Shown here: piece by piece, positions 55,029 to 63,981 of the stretch
Numbering within the stretch: position 1 is the first letter of the stretch
How the letters are laid out: each line of letters starts with the position of its first letter
Source of the DNA: Prolixibacteraceae bacterium JC049
Lineage (GTDB): Bacteria; Bacteroidota; Bacteroidia; Bacteroidales; Prolixibacteraceae
Direction of reading: 5' to 3'
Length of the DNA stretch: 64,000 nucleotides
Assembly: GCA_023369685.1 (NCBI GenBank)
Contig: SACZ01000001.1
Span: 868,381-932,380 of the forward strand
Program-made: the position numbers and the translations under genes
The notes under the pieces: generated by a model
What the model was told of the DNA's origin: nothing
Database searches by the model: none
The model's input: only the letters and a program-made list of their open reading frames with translations

Positions 55029-57704
55029 TTAAAGAAGTTTTTCAATTTTGTTTTGAATTTCCTTTCCGCTACTAGGGCGAAGAGTTTTATTCTCTATTAG
55101 TTTGCCATTTTTGTCGAAGAGTGCAAAATGTGGAATTCCTTTTAATTTATATTTTTTAGAAAGCTCTTTGTGGAGTTTCTCGTTTAACAAATAGTGTTCG
55201 CCTGCAATGTGTTCTTTGCAAATGATGTTACGCCATGTTTTTGCAGGAGTGCTTACTGCCAGGTAAAGAAATACAACATCTTTTCCTTTTAAATTCTTTT
55301 TTAACGAAGGAGTAAAACGCATTTCTCTCATACAAGGGGCACACCATGTTGCCCATACATCAAGATAGATTACTTTTCCTTTGTACTTTTCCAGAATCTC
55401 ATTTAAGTTATCTATTGAATCATCTTTTTTGCAATTGAAAAGGTGAGAGTTTTCGGGTAGTTTTAATGCATTGTATGCTTTTTCTGTTTTTGCTAGCTCT
55501 GTTTCAATGGCTAGTTTACTGTCCGAGTCGGTTAATAAATCTTTAGTTGCATTATAAATTTTTTGAGCTTCACTGAAATTCAATGACATAATGTGTGGTT
55601 TGGCAAAATAGTGAATGAAATATTCTACAGGAATATTAGGATTGTCTTTTAGGAATTGTTTGAATACAGCAATAATACATTTGCTCTTTTCTTCTTTTGT
55701 CTTTCCTTTTAGATTATCACGTAAGTTTTCTGCTTGAGACATTAGAGCTAGAGAGACAAGTTCATCTGTCAGCTCCCAACCATCGGGCATAACAGGTAGT
55801 GATTTTAGATAATTCAATGACTTGAACGAAGTGTTCTTATCGACAAGGTCGATGCGTTTTTTATGCTTTTTGTAGTAAGCATAGCTTAAGTCACTGTTTA
55901 GATTAGACATACTCTGAAGATAAAGACAAGATTTAACGAGCTTCTGAAGTTCTGGATCAATATTTGAGTAGTCGTCTTCGATGTTTTGCCAAAGTTTTTC
56001 TGTTAGTTTCTTACTTATTTCATTGATGTTAATAGGAGTGCCAAGATCAATTTTGGAAGAGTACTGATCTATGTTATCATACATCGTGTATTGGAGATTA
56101 TCAAGAGCATTGAAAAGATGAGTATAAGACATAGAGTTGCCAGATGTGAGCAAAGGAATAGCCTGATGATATTGATGAGATATGGCATCTTTCCCATTAA
56201 TACGAATAAAGCAATCTTTGCCAGGTTCCACATATGCAACAAAACTACTACTACCGTATCTAATTGCTAATGTTTGATTTCCTGTAATGTCAAGATCGAA
56301 TTCGAAAAATCCATTGGACGAAACTCTAAAGGTTTTGTAGTCGTAATTACTTTCTAACCAATTGCTAGTTCCCACTTCAATGTGCTTGAAGTTGTTGAAG
56401 TATTGGTCTTTAATTAATTCCATATTGCTGATATAGCCTTTGAAGTGCGTTTTGGCAGTATTGTAACTAACACTAGGCAGTGTTGTTTTACCAAAGGCTT
56501 TGCTTTTATCACGAACAAGTGTGTAGTATTTGTTTTTTGGTGTTTTTAGATTGCAAACACCTGGCACACGAACTTCAAGGTGAAAGGTTCCTTTGTCGGT
56601 TTGAATATAGTAGCCTGTAGAATTTAGCGAAATCTTAGAATAATGAATAAGTTCATTATTCCATGCAATGTGGTCTTCGGTAAACTCGAACCAGCCGCTA
56701 GGCAGGAACCAAAGGCCTTTAAGTTCTGCAGGTAAATTGTTCGAGGTAAACTCTACGGCTTCTTTCCTATAATATTGAGTAGCAATTTTGGTATCTCTGT
56801 TGTAAATGAAGTAGGATGTTCCATTGTCAATTAATTGGCATCTTAACTCCTCATTTTTATTAAAGCGAATTTCTAAAAATTTTGGACTGAACGTGATTGA
56901 TTTAGGAGTACGCTTCTTTTTTTCAACAGTTACTTGGTTGGCACTAATACTGAAAATTTTATCGGTATTCCAATCTCCTTGATAAGCTGAAGGAATACTG
57001 CTCAGAGCAATTCGATTAGCCGGTTTTGAGTTAGTAGATTTTGTTAATAAAAGAGTTGGCTGATTTTCTGTCTTGAAGATGATATGTGTATCATCAATAC
57101 TTTGAACGAAAAAAGTCGACTTTAAATGACTGTTCTGAACGATTAGTTTTAAAACTGGTTGATTTTCTTCTGGAATAAAGCCTGGTATAAATACTTCTGA
57201 TTCACTTATATGTGAAATGGTGTATTCTTTTCCAGCCCATCTTAAACTATTTTCTTTTTCTGATATTTCTACCTTCTTTAGTTGAGTGTTTTGCCAACTA
57301 CCATTGAACCTTTTTAAGGTAGAATAGGGAAGAGAGCGTTTGTTCTCTGTTGCCATCGATCGCTTTAGTAATCGAAACGAACTACCGTTACACGACATCT
57401 CAAGGTGACCATGATCGATATTGCGTAAGTGATAATTGGCGGTAGAATTACCTGATGAAACGCTAAACTGGTATCCGTCGTCGGTTTTTTCCATAGTATC
57501 TACCATCCATGAACGATTACTGGCTTGGAACATATTACGAAATCCGATAACCCACACATTGTCTCCGCTGGTACTAAACCAATCTCCGTCAATTTCGCGG
57601 GGAATTTCAATTTTTCCAATTTTTTTAACATAACCCTTAGGTTGAGCCATCAATGTGACCGGGAATAATAACATGATCAGGAAGATCTTTAAGGTTGTTT
57701 TCAT
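55029..57704 (-). CDS. Large exported TlpA/thioredoxin-domain protein
   Basis: An 891-residue protein with a signal peptide (ending TLMAQ). Only the last 140 residues are recognisable: a TlpA-like thioredoxin domain with active site WATWCAPC (Cys788, Cys791), the VFLYLAVSTPAKTWRNII stretch, and the cis-proline GIPHFALFD. The first 750 residues have repeated beta-rich segments (several with FxxxxLRW/WxTxK-like spacing) and then a helical portion (about 540-740); no family was recognised. It likely works in the periplasm or outer membrane on thiol-disulfide exchange. ATG 57704 was chosen because the signal peptide begins there; a frame extends to 57734. Confidence 0.8.
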   Translation of the reverse strand: MKTTLKIFLIMLLFPVTLMAQPKGYVKKIGKIEIPREIDGDWFSTSGDNVWVIGFRNMFQASNRSWMVDTMEKTDDGYQFSVSSGNSTANYHLRNIDHGHLEMSCNGSSFRLLKRSMATENKRSLPYSTLKRFNGSWQNTQLKKVEISEKENSLRWAGKEYTISHISESEVFIPGFIPEENQPVLKLIVQNSHLKSTFFVQSIDDTHIIFKTENQPTLLLTKSTNSKPANRIALSSIPSAYQGDWNTDKIFSISANQVTVEKKKRTPKSITFSPKFLEIRFNKNEELRCQLIDNGTSYFIYNRDTKIATQYYRKEAVEFTSNNLPAELKGLWFLPSGWFEFTEDHIAWNNELIHYSKISLNSTGYYIQTDKGTFHLEVRVPGVCNLKTPKNKYYTLVRDKSKAFGKTTLPSVSYNTAKTHFKGYISNMELIKDQYFNNFKHIEVGTSNWLESNYDYKTFRVSSNGFFEFDLDITGNQTLAIRYGSSSFVAYVEPGKDCFIRINGKDAISHQYHQAIPLLTSGNSMSYTHLFNALDNLQYTMYDNIDQYSSKIDLGTPININEISKKLTEKLWQNIEDDYSNIDPELQKLVKSCLYLQSMSNLNSDLSYAYYKKHKKRIDLVDKNTSFKSLNYLKSLPVMPDGWELTDELVSLALMSQAENLRDNLKGKTKEEKSKCIIAVFKQFLKDNPNIPVEYFIHYFAKPHIMSLNFSEAQKIYNATKDLLTDSDSKLAIETELAKTEKAYNALKLPENSHLFNCKKDDSIDNLNEILEKYKGKVIYLDVWATWCAPCMREMRFTPSLKKNLKGKDVVFLYLAVSTPAKTWRNIICKEHIAGEHYLLNEKLHKELSKKYKLKGIPHFALFDKNGKLIENKTLRPSSGKEIQNKIEKLL

Positions 57705-58086
57705 AAAATTTAAATTTTGTTTGATTGAATACATTGTTTTATTGAATTGATTATTTGTACGACTTGTAAAGTCGTTATGATTGTTTGAAACAATGTGTTG
57801 AATCGAGAAAATTGACTCAACTGGATAATAGTGTAATGCAGTTGAAGTAAATATAATAATTTAAAATGAAACTATGATGAAATCGATTGTACTTTGAAAA
57901 AGAAGTTAATATTTGTATGTAATAAATTGTAGTATAGCGACAAGTAGTAATTGAAATTCTGAGCTGAAATTGTAGAGGTACATCGGTATAATTTAGAAAA
58001 TTGAAGAGGGAAAAATGGCTGTAGTTTTCAGATTTCTTTTTTACTTTTAAATGTTAATACGCAATTGATGCTTTAGAAAAATAAAG
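57705..58086. other. Divergent intergenic region with a palindrome
   Basis: About 380 AT-rich bases between the divergent TlpA-like and pdxK-like genes. ACGACTT-GTA-AAGTCGT (57759-57775) is a perfect 7-bp dyad 55 bases before the TlpA-like start. TACTTTTA (58042-58049), 7 of 8 to TAnnTTTG, may drive the kinase gene. Nothing else was recognised. Confidence 0.4.
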
Positions 58087-58977
58087 ATGTACAGAAACCA
58101 ACAACAACGAAACTTGGTACCACGAGTAGCAGCCATTCACGATTTGTCGGGATTTGGCCGCTCTTCGCTAACAGTGGTAACTCCCATATTATCGACAATG
58201 GGAATTCAGGTTTGCCCACTACCTACGGCTGTTTTATCCACACATGGAGCAATAAAAGGGCATACCTTCTTGGATCTGACACAGGAGATGGAAGCGATTA
58301 TTGCTCACTGGAAAAGCCTGGATTTGCGATTTGATTCGATCTATTCCGGTTATTTAGGTTCGCCAGCTCAGGCTAACTTGGTTTGTGAATTTATCGATGC
58401 ATTTAAAAACGAAGAACAGTGTGTAGTGGTTGATCCGGTCCTAGGAGACAATGGAGAACTGTACCCGTCGATGGAAGAAGAGATGGTGGATAAAATGCGT
58501 TTTTTGGTAGAAAAGGCCGACATCATTACTCCGAATTTAACGGAAGCATGTCTGTTGTTGGGTGAAAAATATAGAGAAGATTTTACCAACGATGAACTGA
58601 AAAACTTTGCTGTGAGGTTAAGTAATGAAGGTCCACAGATTGTTATTATAACCAGTGTTTCGCCCGATGAGGAACAAAATAAAGCTGGCGTTATAGCTTA
58701 TAACAAGGCAGAAGAGCGTTTTTGGAAGGTAAGTTGTGACTACATGCCGGCCAGTTATCCCGGAACAGGAGATGCGTTTGCCAGTGTAATTACCGGAGCT
58801 TTGCTTCAGGGAGATAGTTTACCCATTGCGTTGGACCGTGCAGTTCAGTTTATTTCCATAGCTGTACGTGCTACCTTTGGTTATAACTACGATGCCAGAG
58901 AAGGAATTTTGTTGGAGAAAGTATTACCATCATTGAATGCCCCGGTGCAGGTGAGTAGTTACCAGTTGTTTGACTAG
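58087..58977 (+). CDS. Pyridoxal/pyridoxamine kinase-like protein
   Basis: A 296-residue ribokinase-fold kinase of the PdxK/PdxY type, phosphorylating vitamin B6 vitamers. Typical parts are VAAIHDLSGFGRSSLTVVTPILSTMGIQVCPLPTAVLSTHG, YSGYLGSPAQANLV, the anion loop and base in ASYPGTGDAFASVITGAL, with catalytic Asp in GTGDAF, and ADIITPNLTEACLLLG. It matches the PdxK/PdxY family better than ThiD. The HAD phosphatase follows 4 bases later, which might oppose it on pyridoxal phosphate, though that is speculation. Confidence 0.9.
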   Translation: MYRNQQQRNLVPRVAAIHDLSGFGRSSLTVVTPILSTMGIQVCPLPTAVLSTHGAIKGHTFLDLTQEMEAIIAHWKSLDLRFDSIYSGYLGSPAQANLVCEFIDAFKNEEQCVVVDPVLGDNGELYPSMEEEMVDKMRFLVEKADIITPNLTEACLLLGEKYREDFTNDELKNFAVRLSNEGPQIVIITSVSPDEEQNKAGVIAYNKAEERFWKVSCDYMPASYPGTGDAFASVITGALLQGDSLPIALDRAVQFISIAVRATFGYNYDAREGILLEKVLPSLNAPVQVSSYQLFD

Positions 58978-58981
58978 AATA

Positions 58982-59821
58982 ATGAATATGACCAATATAA
59001 AATTAATTGTAACCGATTTAGATGGAACGCTGTTGACCAACGAGAAGACAGTGTCAGAGAAAGATAGGTTGCTTTTGGAAAAAGCACAGCAAAAAGGAGT
59101 AATCACAGCCATTGCTACCGGACGAAATTTATACAAAACCAATCAGGTGGTCAGTAGAGAAATGCCATTCGATTATGCTATTGTTTCTTCTGGTGCAGGT
59201 GTTTTCAATTGGGAGCAGAAAGATTACGAATCCATCCGCTTATTGGACAAGCAACGAGTTGATATGCTTTGTAGCTGGCTAATGAAAAGAGACCATTCTT
59301 TCTTTTTGTTCGATCAACTGCCTAATAATCACCTTATGTTATTTCATAGAAGTAGGGTGTTTAACTCCGATTTTGAGGCTTACATGGAGGCCAACGAGCA
59401 ACATGCTCAGGAAATGACTGTTGAAAATCGATATGAAAGTGCAACGCAGCTAATGGTCTCCATTCCTGAGAACGAAGAAGAGTTTGCTCTAATTAAAAAG
59501 AGTTTGGAAGAGGAAATTGAAGGTGTTCAGGTGATCCGATCGACGTCTCAATTGGATGATCGTTTTATTTGGATAGAGATTTTTGCCCATGCGGTTTCAA
59601 AAGGAGAGGGAATCGATTTTTTGTGTAAGAAGTACAATATTCAACCTGACGAAGTAATTGGGGTTGGAAACGATTACAACGATATTGAGATGTTAGATTA
59701 TGCTGGTCATGCATACATAACTTCTAATGCTCCGGATTTGCTAAAACGAAATGGCTATAAGTTAACCGCTTCTAACGAAGAATCGGGAGTAGCGCAAGCA
59801 ATACTCAATCACATTGGTTGA
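58982..59821 (+). CDS. HAD-superfamily Cof-type phosphatase
   Basis: A 279-residue haloacid dehalogenase phosphatase of the Cof/IIB type. Motif I is TDLDGTLLT (nucleophile and acid Asp), motif II IATGRN with a Thr/Gly, motif III Lys in KGEGIDFLCKKYNI, and motif IV GVGNDYNDIEMLDYAG, with the IIB cap between. Cof phosphatases act on sugar phosphates and pyridoxal phosphate. The ATG at 58982 was chosen; a TTG at 58970 overlaps the kinase stop and another ATG is at 58988. It sits 4 bases after the kinase gene. Confidence 0.9.
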   Translation: MNMTNIKLIVTDLDGTLLTNEKTVSEKDRLLLEKAQQKGVITAIATGRNLYKTNQVVSREMPFDYAIVSSGAGVFNWEQKDYESIRLLDKQRVDMLCSWLMKRDHSFFLFDQLPNNHLMLFHRSRVFNSDFEAYMEANEQHAQEMTVENRYESATQLMVSIPENEEEFALIKKSLEEEIEGVQVIRSTSQLDDRFIWIEIFAHAVSKGEGIDFLCKKYNIQPDEVIGVGNDYNDIEMLDYAGHAYITSNAPDLLKRNGYKLTASNEESGVAQAILNHIG

Positions 59822-59887
59822 TTGGCATTGAATTTAAATTAATTTTGCAACTCAAAAGAAAATAGAAATAGAGTAAAAAATAGAGAA

Positions 59888-60505
59888 ATGAACAGTTTAT
59901 TGAAACCCATATTTAATGCAGGAGTACGTGTGATACTTTATGCTGCCATAATTGTGGTTGCTGTGTTAATTGTCCATCAGGATGCTAAATTGGTGGTTGA
60001 TGGTTTAAAGTTTAGTGAGCAATCGTACACTGAATATCTGCAGGAGATAATGTTACTGGTTACCGGAGTTCTGTTTTTAGTAGCTGGTTTCAGACAGCCT
60101 AAAGTACAAGGTCTAACTGCTTTGTTGAGTGGTTTTGTGTTTACTGCCTTTATTAGAGAGTTCGACTGGTTGTTGGATAAGATCGTTCACGGATTCTGGG
60201 TTTATCCAGCTTTTGCTTTGTTGGGTGGCTTTGTGTTCTGGGCTTTTAAGAAAAGAGCAACGTTGGCAGAATCGATTAAAGAGTTGTTAAGTATGCCTAC
60301 TTGGGGAGTTTTACTTTCTGGATTCCTAGGTGTATTTGTTTTCTCTCGTTTATTCGGAAAAGGTACTTTCTGGAAAGCACTTATGGAAGATAACTTTATT
60401 CGTTCGGCTAAGAATGCAGCTGAAGAAGGGACAGAGTTGTTCGGTTATACTTTATTAGCCATTGCAGCTGCAGAGTATCTGATAGCTAAATGGAAGAAGA
60501 AGTAG
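59888..60505 (+). CDS. Uncharacterised multi-spanning membrane protein
   Basis: A 205-residue protein with five or six membrane helices (VRVILYAAIIVVAVLIVH, LLVTGVLFLVAGF, LLSGFVFTAFIRE, YPAFALLGGFVFWAF, LLSGFLGVFVFSRLF, ELFGYTLLAIAAAEYLIA). No family was recognised. The charged residues REFDWLLDKI and the NFIRSAKNAAEEGTELFG loop are the most distinctive parts. It follows the HAD gene by 66 bases and ends at a shared terminator. Not assigned a function. Confidence 0.78.
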   Translation: MNSLLKPIFNAGVRVILYAAIIVVAVLIVHQDAKLVVDGLKFSEQSYTEYLQEIMLLVTGVLFLVAGFRQPKVQGLTALLSGFVFTAFIREFDWLLDKIVHGFWVYPAFALLGGFVFWAFKKRATLAESIKELLSMPTWGVLLSGFLGVFVFSRLFGKGTFWKALMEDNFIRSAKNAAEEGTELFGYTLLAIAAAEYLIAKWKKK

Positions 60506-60535
60506 TTAACTACAAGCACTAAAATATACTGCAAT

Positions 60536-60567
60536 AAAAAAGGCCCTCAATCGAGAGCCTTTTTTTA
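60536..60567. terminator. Bidirectional terminator between membrane protein and pyk
   Basis: AAAAAAGGC and GCCTTTTTT (60536-60544 with 60557-60565) plus CTC/GAG, with an A-C mismatch between, and T runs on both strands. Confidence 0.88.
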
Positions 60568-60624
60568 TATCATTCTGGTTTCAGAATTTTCATATAATCT
60601 AGTCAGTATCAAAATCGATTAGAA

Positions 60625-62061
60625 TTACTTCTGATCGTTAATGTTTTTCTTAGACATTTGTTTTACTGAAGCAATCTCCATGAATGAAGTTCCTCCGCCA
60701 ACACCGTAGCTACCACCAACGTAAACTACATTGTCTTCTTTTGTAATCTGACCTTCTTCTAACAACTGCATAAGAACGGTTTTTACCATTTTAGAGTTGT
60801 TTTTACCCGACTTAAGTACTTCTGCATCGATACCATAAGAAAGAGCTAGCTCGCGCATTACTCTAGGAGTATGACATTTTGCGAATACAGTGTGCTTTCC
60901 ACGGTATGCTGCAATTTGACGAGACATACGTCCGGTTAAACTATCGGTAACAATAGCTTTTACATCTTTTGTTCTGTATGAAGCTTCAATAACTGCTTCT
61001 GCTAAGAACTCAGATACGCTTTCTTTGCTAACAGCAATAGGTATATCGTTTCTTCTGCTTTTGCTTTGTTCTGCTTCAATGGCAATTTTTGACATTACTT
61101 TAACCGACTCTACCGGATAATCTCCGTATGCAGTTTCACCACTAAGCATGATTGCATCAGTTCTGAAATAAATTGCATTGGCAACGTCACTTACTTCGGC
61201 ACGAGTAGGACGAGGACTCTTGATCATACTGTGTAGCATCTGAGTTGCAATAATAACTGGCTTACGACGACGTACACACTTCTTAATTAGTTTACGCTGA
61301 ATTCCAGGAATTTTTTCTGCGGCAATCTCAATACCTAAGTCACCACGGGCAACCATTACACCGTATGCATGATCCAAAATTTCATCGATATTGTTTACTC
61401 CATCAAGATCTTCGATTTTAGCAATAATCTTACACTTGCTATTGTGTTCATCAAGAATCTTCTGGATATCTAAAACGTCCTCTTTGTTACGTACAAATGA
61501 GTGTGCAATGAATTCAATATCTTGCTCGATAGCAAAATGGATGAATGATTTATCTTTTTCAGTTAATGCAGGAAGCTTGATTGTTGCTCCTGGTACATTA
61601 ACACTTTTACGGTTCTTAATCTCTCCGTCGTTACCAACAACACATTCTAAGTAATCGTCAGTTTTTCCTTCAACAACTAATTCAAGTTCACCATCGTCAA
61701 TCAATACAGAACAACCTACAGACACGTCTGCTACAAAATTGACATAATCAACATGCAATTCTCCCATTACTGAAGCACCTTGACCACCGTAAACTTTAAA
61801 CTTATCTCCAGTTTTTACTGGGATAGTCTCTTCAACTCCTGCAGTTCTAACCTCTGGTCCTTTGGTATCAATTAAAATAGCGATTTTATCAGATACGGCA
61901 CGGATGTTATTAACTTCCATAAGTGCAGTTTCTGGAGTAATGTGAGCTGTATTTAAACGAGCAACATTCATTCCAGCTTCGTATAATGAACGAATAAATT
62001 CTACCTCACATCGTTGGTCTGATATTGTCGCAACAATTTTCGTGTGCTTCTTTGATTTCAT
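60625..62061 (-). CDS. pyk: Pyruvate kinase
   Basis: Glycolytic enzyme of 478 residues, making pyruvate and ATP from phosphoenolpyruvate. The catalytic Lys is in IIAKIEDLDG, metal residues in GVMVARGDLGIEIAAEKIP, and the substrate region in TQMLHSM and AVSDVANAIY (here AEVSDVANAIYFRTDAIMLSGETAYGDYPVE). DTKGPEVRT keeps the Glu linked to K+ dependence, but the usual NFSHG is NTAHI, so one potassium ligand (Ser) is Ala, as in other Bacteroidia. ATG 62061 is preferred over 62112 because the -7 element at 62091 lies between them. Confidence 0.96.
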   Translation of the reverse strand: MKSKKHTKIVATISDQRCEVEFIRSLYEAGMNVARLNTAHITPETALMEVNNIRAVSDKIAILIDTKGPEVRTAGVEETIPVKTGDKFKVYGGQGASVMGELHVDYVNFVADVSVGCSVLIDDGELELVVEGKTDDYLECVVGNDGEIKNRKSVNVPGATIKLPALTEKDKSFIHFAIEQDIEFIAHSFVRNKEDVLDIQKILDEHNSKCKIIAKIEDLDGVNNIDEILDHAYGVMVARGDLGIEIAAEKIPGIQRKLIKKCVRRRKPVIIATQMLHSMIKSPRPTRAEVSDVANAIYFRTDAIMLSGETAYGDYPVESVKVMSKIAIEAEQSKSRRNDIPIAVSKESVSEFLAEAVIEASYRTKDVKAIVTDSLTGRMSRQIAAYRGKHTVFAKCHTPRVMRELALSYGIDAEVLKSGKNNSKMVKTVLMQLLEEGQITKEDNVVYVGGSYGVGGGTSFMEIASVKQMSKKNINDQK

Positions 62062-62090
62062 AGTATCGAATAATTTTGAAAAACAGGCTG

Positions 62091-62098
62091 CAAATGTA
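62091..62098 (-). promoter_or_regulatory. -7 element of pyk
   Basis: Minus-strand TACATTTG, exact TAnnTTTG, 29 bases before the chosen start. Confidence 0.55.
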
Positions 62099-62411
62099 AA
62101 AAACTTTTTCAATACATGACTTTCGCAATGGTTTGCGGAAGGCTGAATTAACTTCCAGTTGATGTTGAAAAAGCTTTACATGTATTTAATGCACAAAGAA
62201 AAGGAATTGTTTGGGTGGTTGTGTTAATTCTGTGTGAGTTTATAGTCAAGTAATTGTAATGCGAGAGGTAATATTGTAGCTGTTGATTATTAGGTTGTTG
62301 GCTGTGGGGTGTTTTGATATATTAATTATGGTTGTATGAATTACACAATCTTCAGTCAATATCTACGTTTGATGTTAACAAAATTGAAGTATTGACATTA
62401 AATGCTTAGTG
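62099..62411. other. Intergenic stretch without genes
   Basis: About 310 AT-rich bases between pyk and aroQ, both transcribed on the minus strand. No ORF, RNA gene or clear repeat was recognised beyond the pyk promoter at its left edge. Confidence 0.5.
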
Positions 62412-62444
62412 AAATAAAAGATGCTATAAAGCGATCTTTTATTT
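62412..62444 (-). terminator. Likely terminator of aroQ
   Basis: Perfect 11-bp stem AAATAAAAGAT/ATCTTTTATTT (62412-62422 with 62434-62444) whose loop can add GCT/AGC pairs, 40 bases after the aroQ stop. The tail is only moderately T-rich. Confidence 0.55.
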
Positions 62445-62484
62445 TACATATATCAATATTTGTGTGTCTAAATATGAGTTTAGA

Positions 62485-62901
62485 TTAAAAATTGAAACTT
62501 AACAAAGCAAGTTTATATGAATGTAATCCAAATCCAGCTATACTACCTTTACATACCGGTCCGATAACCGACTCATGCCTGAAGTTTTCACGGGTTAAGA
62601 TGTTCGATATATGTACTTCGATTGTGGGTGTATTAACTCCGGATATCGCATCTCTAATTGCTATAGATGTGTGAGTATAAGCGCCTGCGTTGATAATTAT
62701 ACCATCGTAGCTGAATCCAACTTCATGGATTTTGTCTATCAATTCTCCTTCTATGTTCGATTGGTAATAATCGAGCTCAATATTATCGAATTCGGCCTTC
62801 AAAGTTGACAAGTAATCGGTGAAAGATTGGTTACCATATATATTTTTTTCTCTTACACCTAGTAAATTTAAATTTGGTCCGTTAATAATTTGGATTTTCA
62901 T
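62485..62901 (-). CDS. aroQ: 3-dehydroquinate dehydratase, type II
   Basis: Shikimate-pathway dodecameric enzyme of 138 residues. NGPNLNLLGVREKNIYG gives the active-site Arg17 and Tyr22 on the flexible lid, NAGAYTHTSIAIRDAI the Asn and substrate loop, and EVHISNI the catalytic His. ATG 62901 follows a TT-rich leader. It is divergent from xerD, an arrangement common in Bacteroidota. Confidence 0.96.
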   Translation of the reverse strand: MKIQIINGPNLNLLGVREKNIYGNQSFTDYLSTLKAEFDNIELDYYQSNIEGELIDKIHEVGFSYDGIIINAGAYTHTSIAIRDAISGVNTPTIEVHISNILTRENFRHESVIGPVCKGSIAGFGLHSYKLALLSFNF

Positions 62902-63081
62902 AATATTTAATCTTTTTTTGTGGCGAATGAAACTTATTTGTAAAAATCACGTTATTCAAAGTAAACTTAATTTCGGAATGATTAAAATATTTTGAAGGGA
63001 AAAAGGGGGCGATTTCTCTATTATTTAAGTTTACAACACGATATTACAATATAATTGAGGTGAATTTTTTAATTAAATGTT

Positions 63082-63981
63082 ATGAATTGGGAAGAAGCAA
63101 AAGAAGGTTTTGAAGGTTATTTGAAACTGGAGAAATCATTGTCACAAAACTCTGTTAGTGCCTACATTAACGACATTAACAAGTTGATTACTTATTTAGA
63201 GCAGAAGTTTGGGGGCATGCTTCCTGCTGCTGTTCGCTTGGCTCACTTAAAAGATTTTGTTAAGTGGCTGAATGAGGAAGGGGTAAGTCCTCGTACTCAG
63301 GCTCGTACTATTTCTGGGATCAAGTCGTTTTACAAATATTTATTGCTGGAAGAAGTAACCGATATCGATCCTACTTCTTTGTTGGAAGCACCAAAGGTTG
63401 GTCGTAAATTACCAGACATCCTAAGTGCTGATGAGATTGATATGTTAATCAATGCAGTGGATATTTATCGTTCGGAAGGACAACGAAACAAAGCAATTCT
63501 GGAAATTCTTTACGGATGCGGTTTACGTGTGTCAGAATTGGTAAGTCTTCGTATTTCTGACTTGCATTTCGAAAAAGGGTACATTCGTGTACTTGGAAAA
63601 TCGGACAGAGAACGTTTGGTGCCAATTAGCCGTAGAGCAATTGATGAGGTAGAATCGTACCGCAATGGTTACCGTACTTCTTTAAAAGTTGCAGAAGAGG
63701 ATGCAGATATTCTATTCTTGAACAGAAGAGGTCGCAAGTTAAGCCGCGTAATGATCTTTACTATCATTAAGAACCTTGCCGATAAGGTGAAGTTGAATAA
63801 GAAGATTAGTCCACACACATTCCGTCACTCATTTGCAACTCACCTAATTGATGGTGGAGCCGATTTGAGAGTAGTTCAGGAAATGTTAGGACACGAATCT
63901 ATTCTTACTACTGAAATTTATACTCACTTAGATCGAAATTATTTGCAGGATACAATCAATCAATTTCATCCAAGAAAGTAG
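63082..63981 (+). CDS. xerD: Site-specific tyrosine recombinase XerD
   Basis: Recombinase of 299 residues that resolves chromosome dimers at dif. The N-terminal SAM-like DNA-binding domain (1-100) is followed by the catalytic domain with Arg149 (YGCGLRVSEL), Lys173 (LGKSDRERL), His245 and Arg248 (PHTFRHSFATH), His271 (MLGHESILTT) and nucleophile Tyr280 (EIYTHLD). All six residues are intact and the length is that of chromosomal XerC/D, so it is a housekeeping gene and not a mobile-element integrase. No dif site was identified in the window. Confidence 0.95.
   Translation: MNWEEAKEGFEGYLKLEKSLSQNSVSAYINDINKLITYLEQKFGGMLPAAVRLAHLKDFVKWLNEEGVSPRTQARTISGIKSFYKYLLLEEVTDIDPTSLLEAPKVGRKLPDILSADEIDMLINAVDIYRSEGQRNKAILEILYGCGLRVSELVSLRISDLHFEKGYIRVLGKSDRERLVPISRRAIDEVESYRNGYRTSLKVAEEDADILFLNRRGRKLSRVMIFTIIKNLADKVKLNKKISPHTFRHSFATHLIDGGADLRVVQEMLGHESILTTEIYTHLDRNYLQDTINQFHPRK

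Noticed and set aside
63082-63981. Tyrosine recombinase as mark of a mobile element
   Set aside because: Length, intact XerD features and aroQ neighbour indicate the chromosomal dimer-resolution gene; no att repeats or phage genes.
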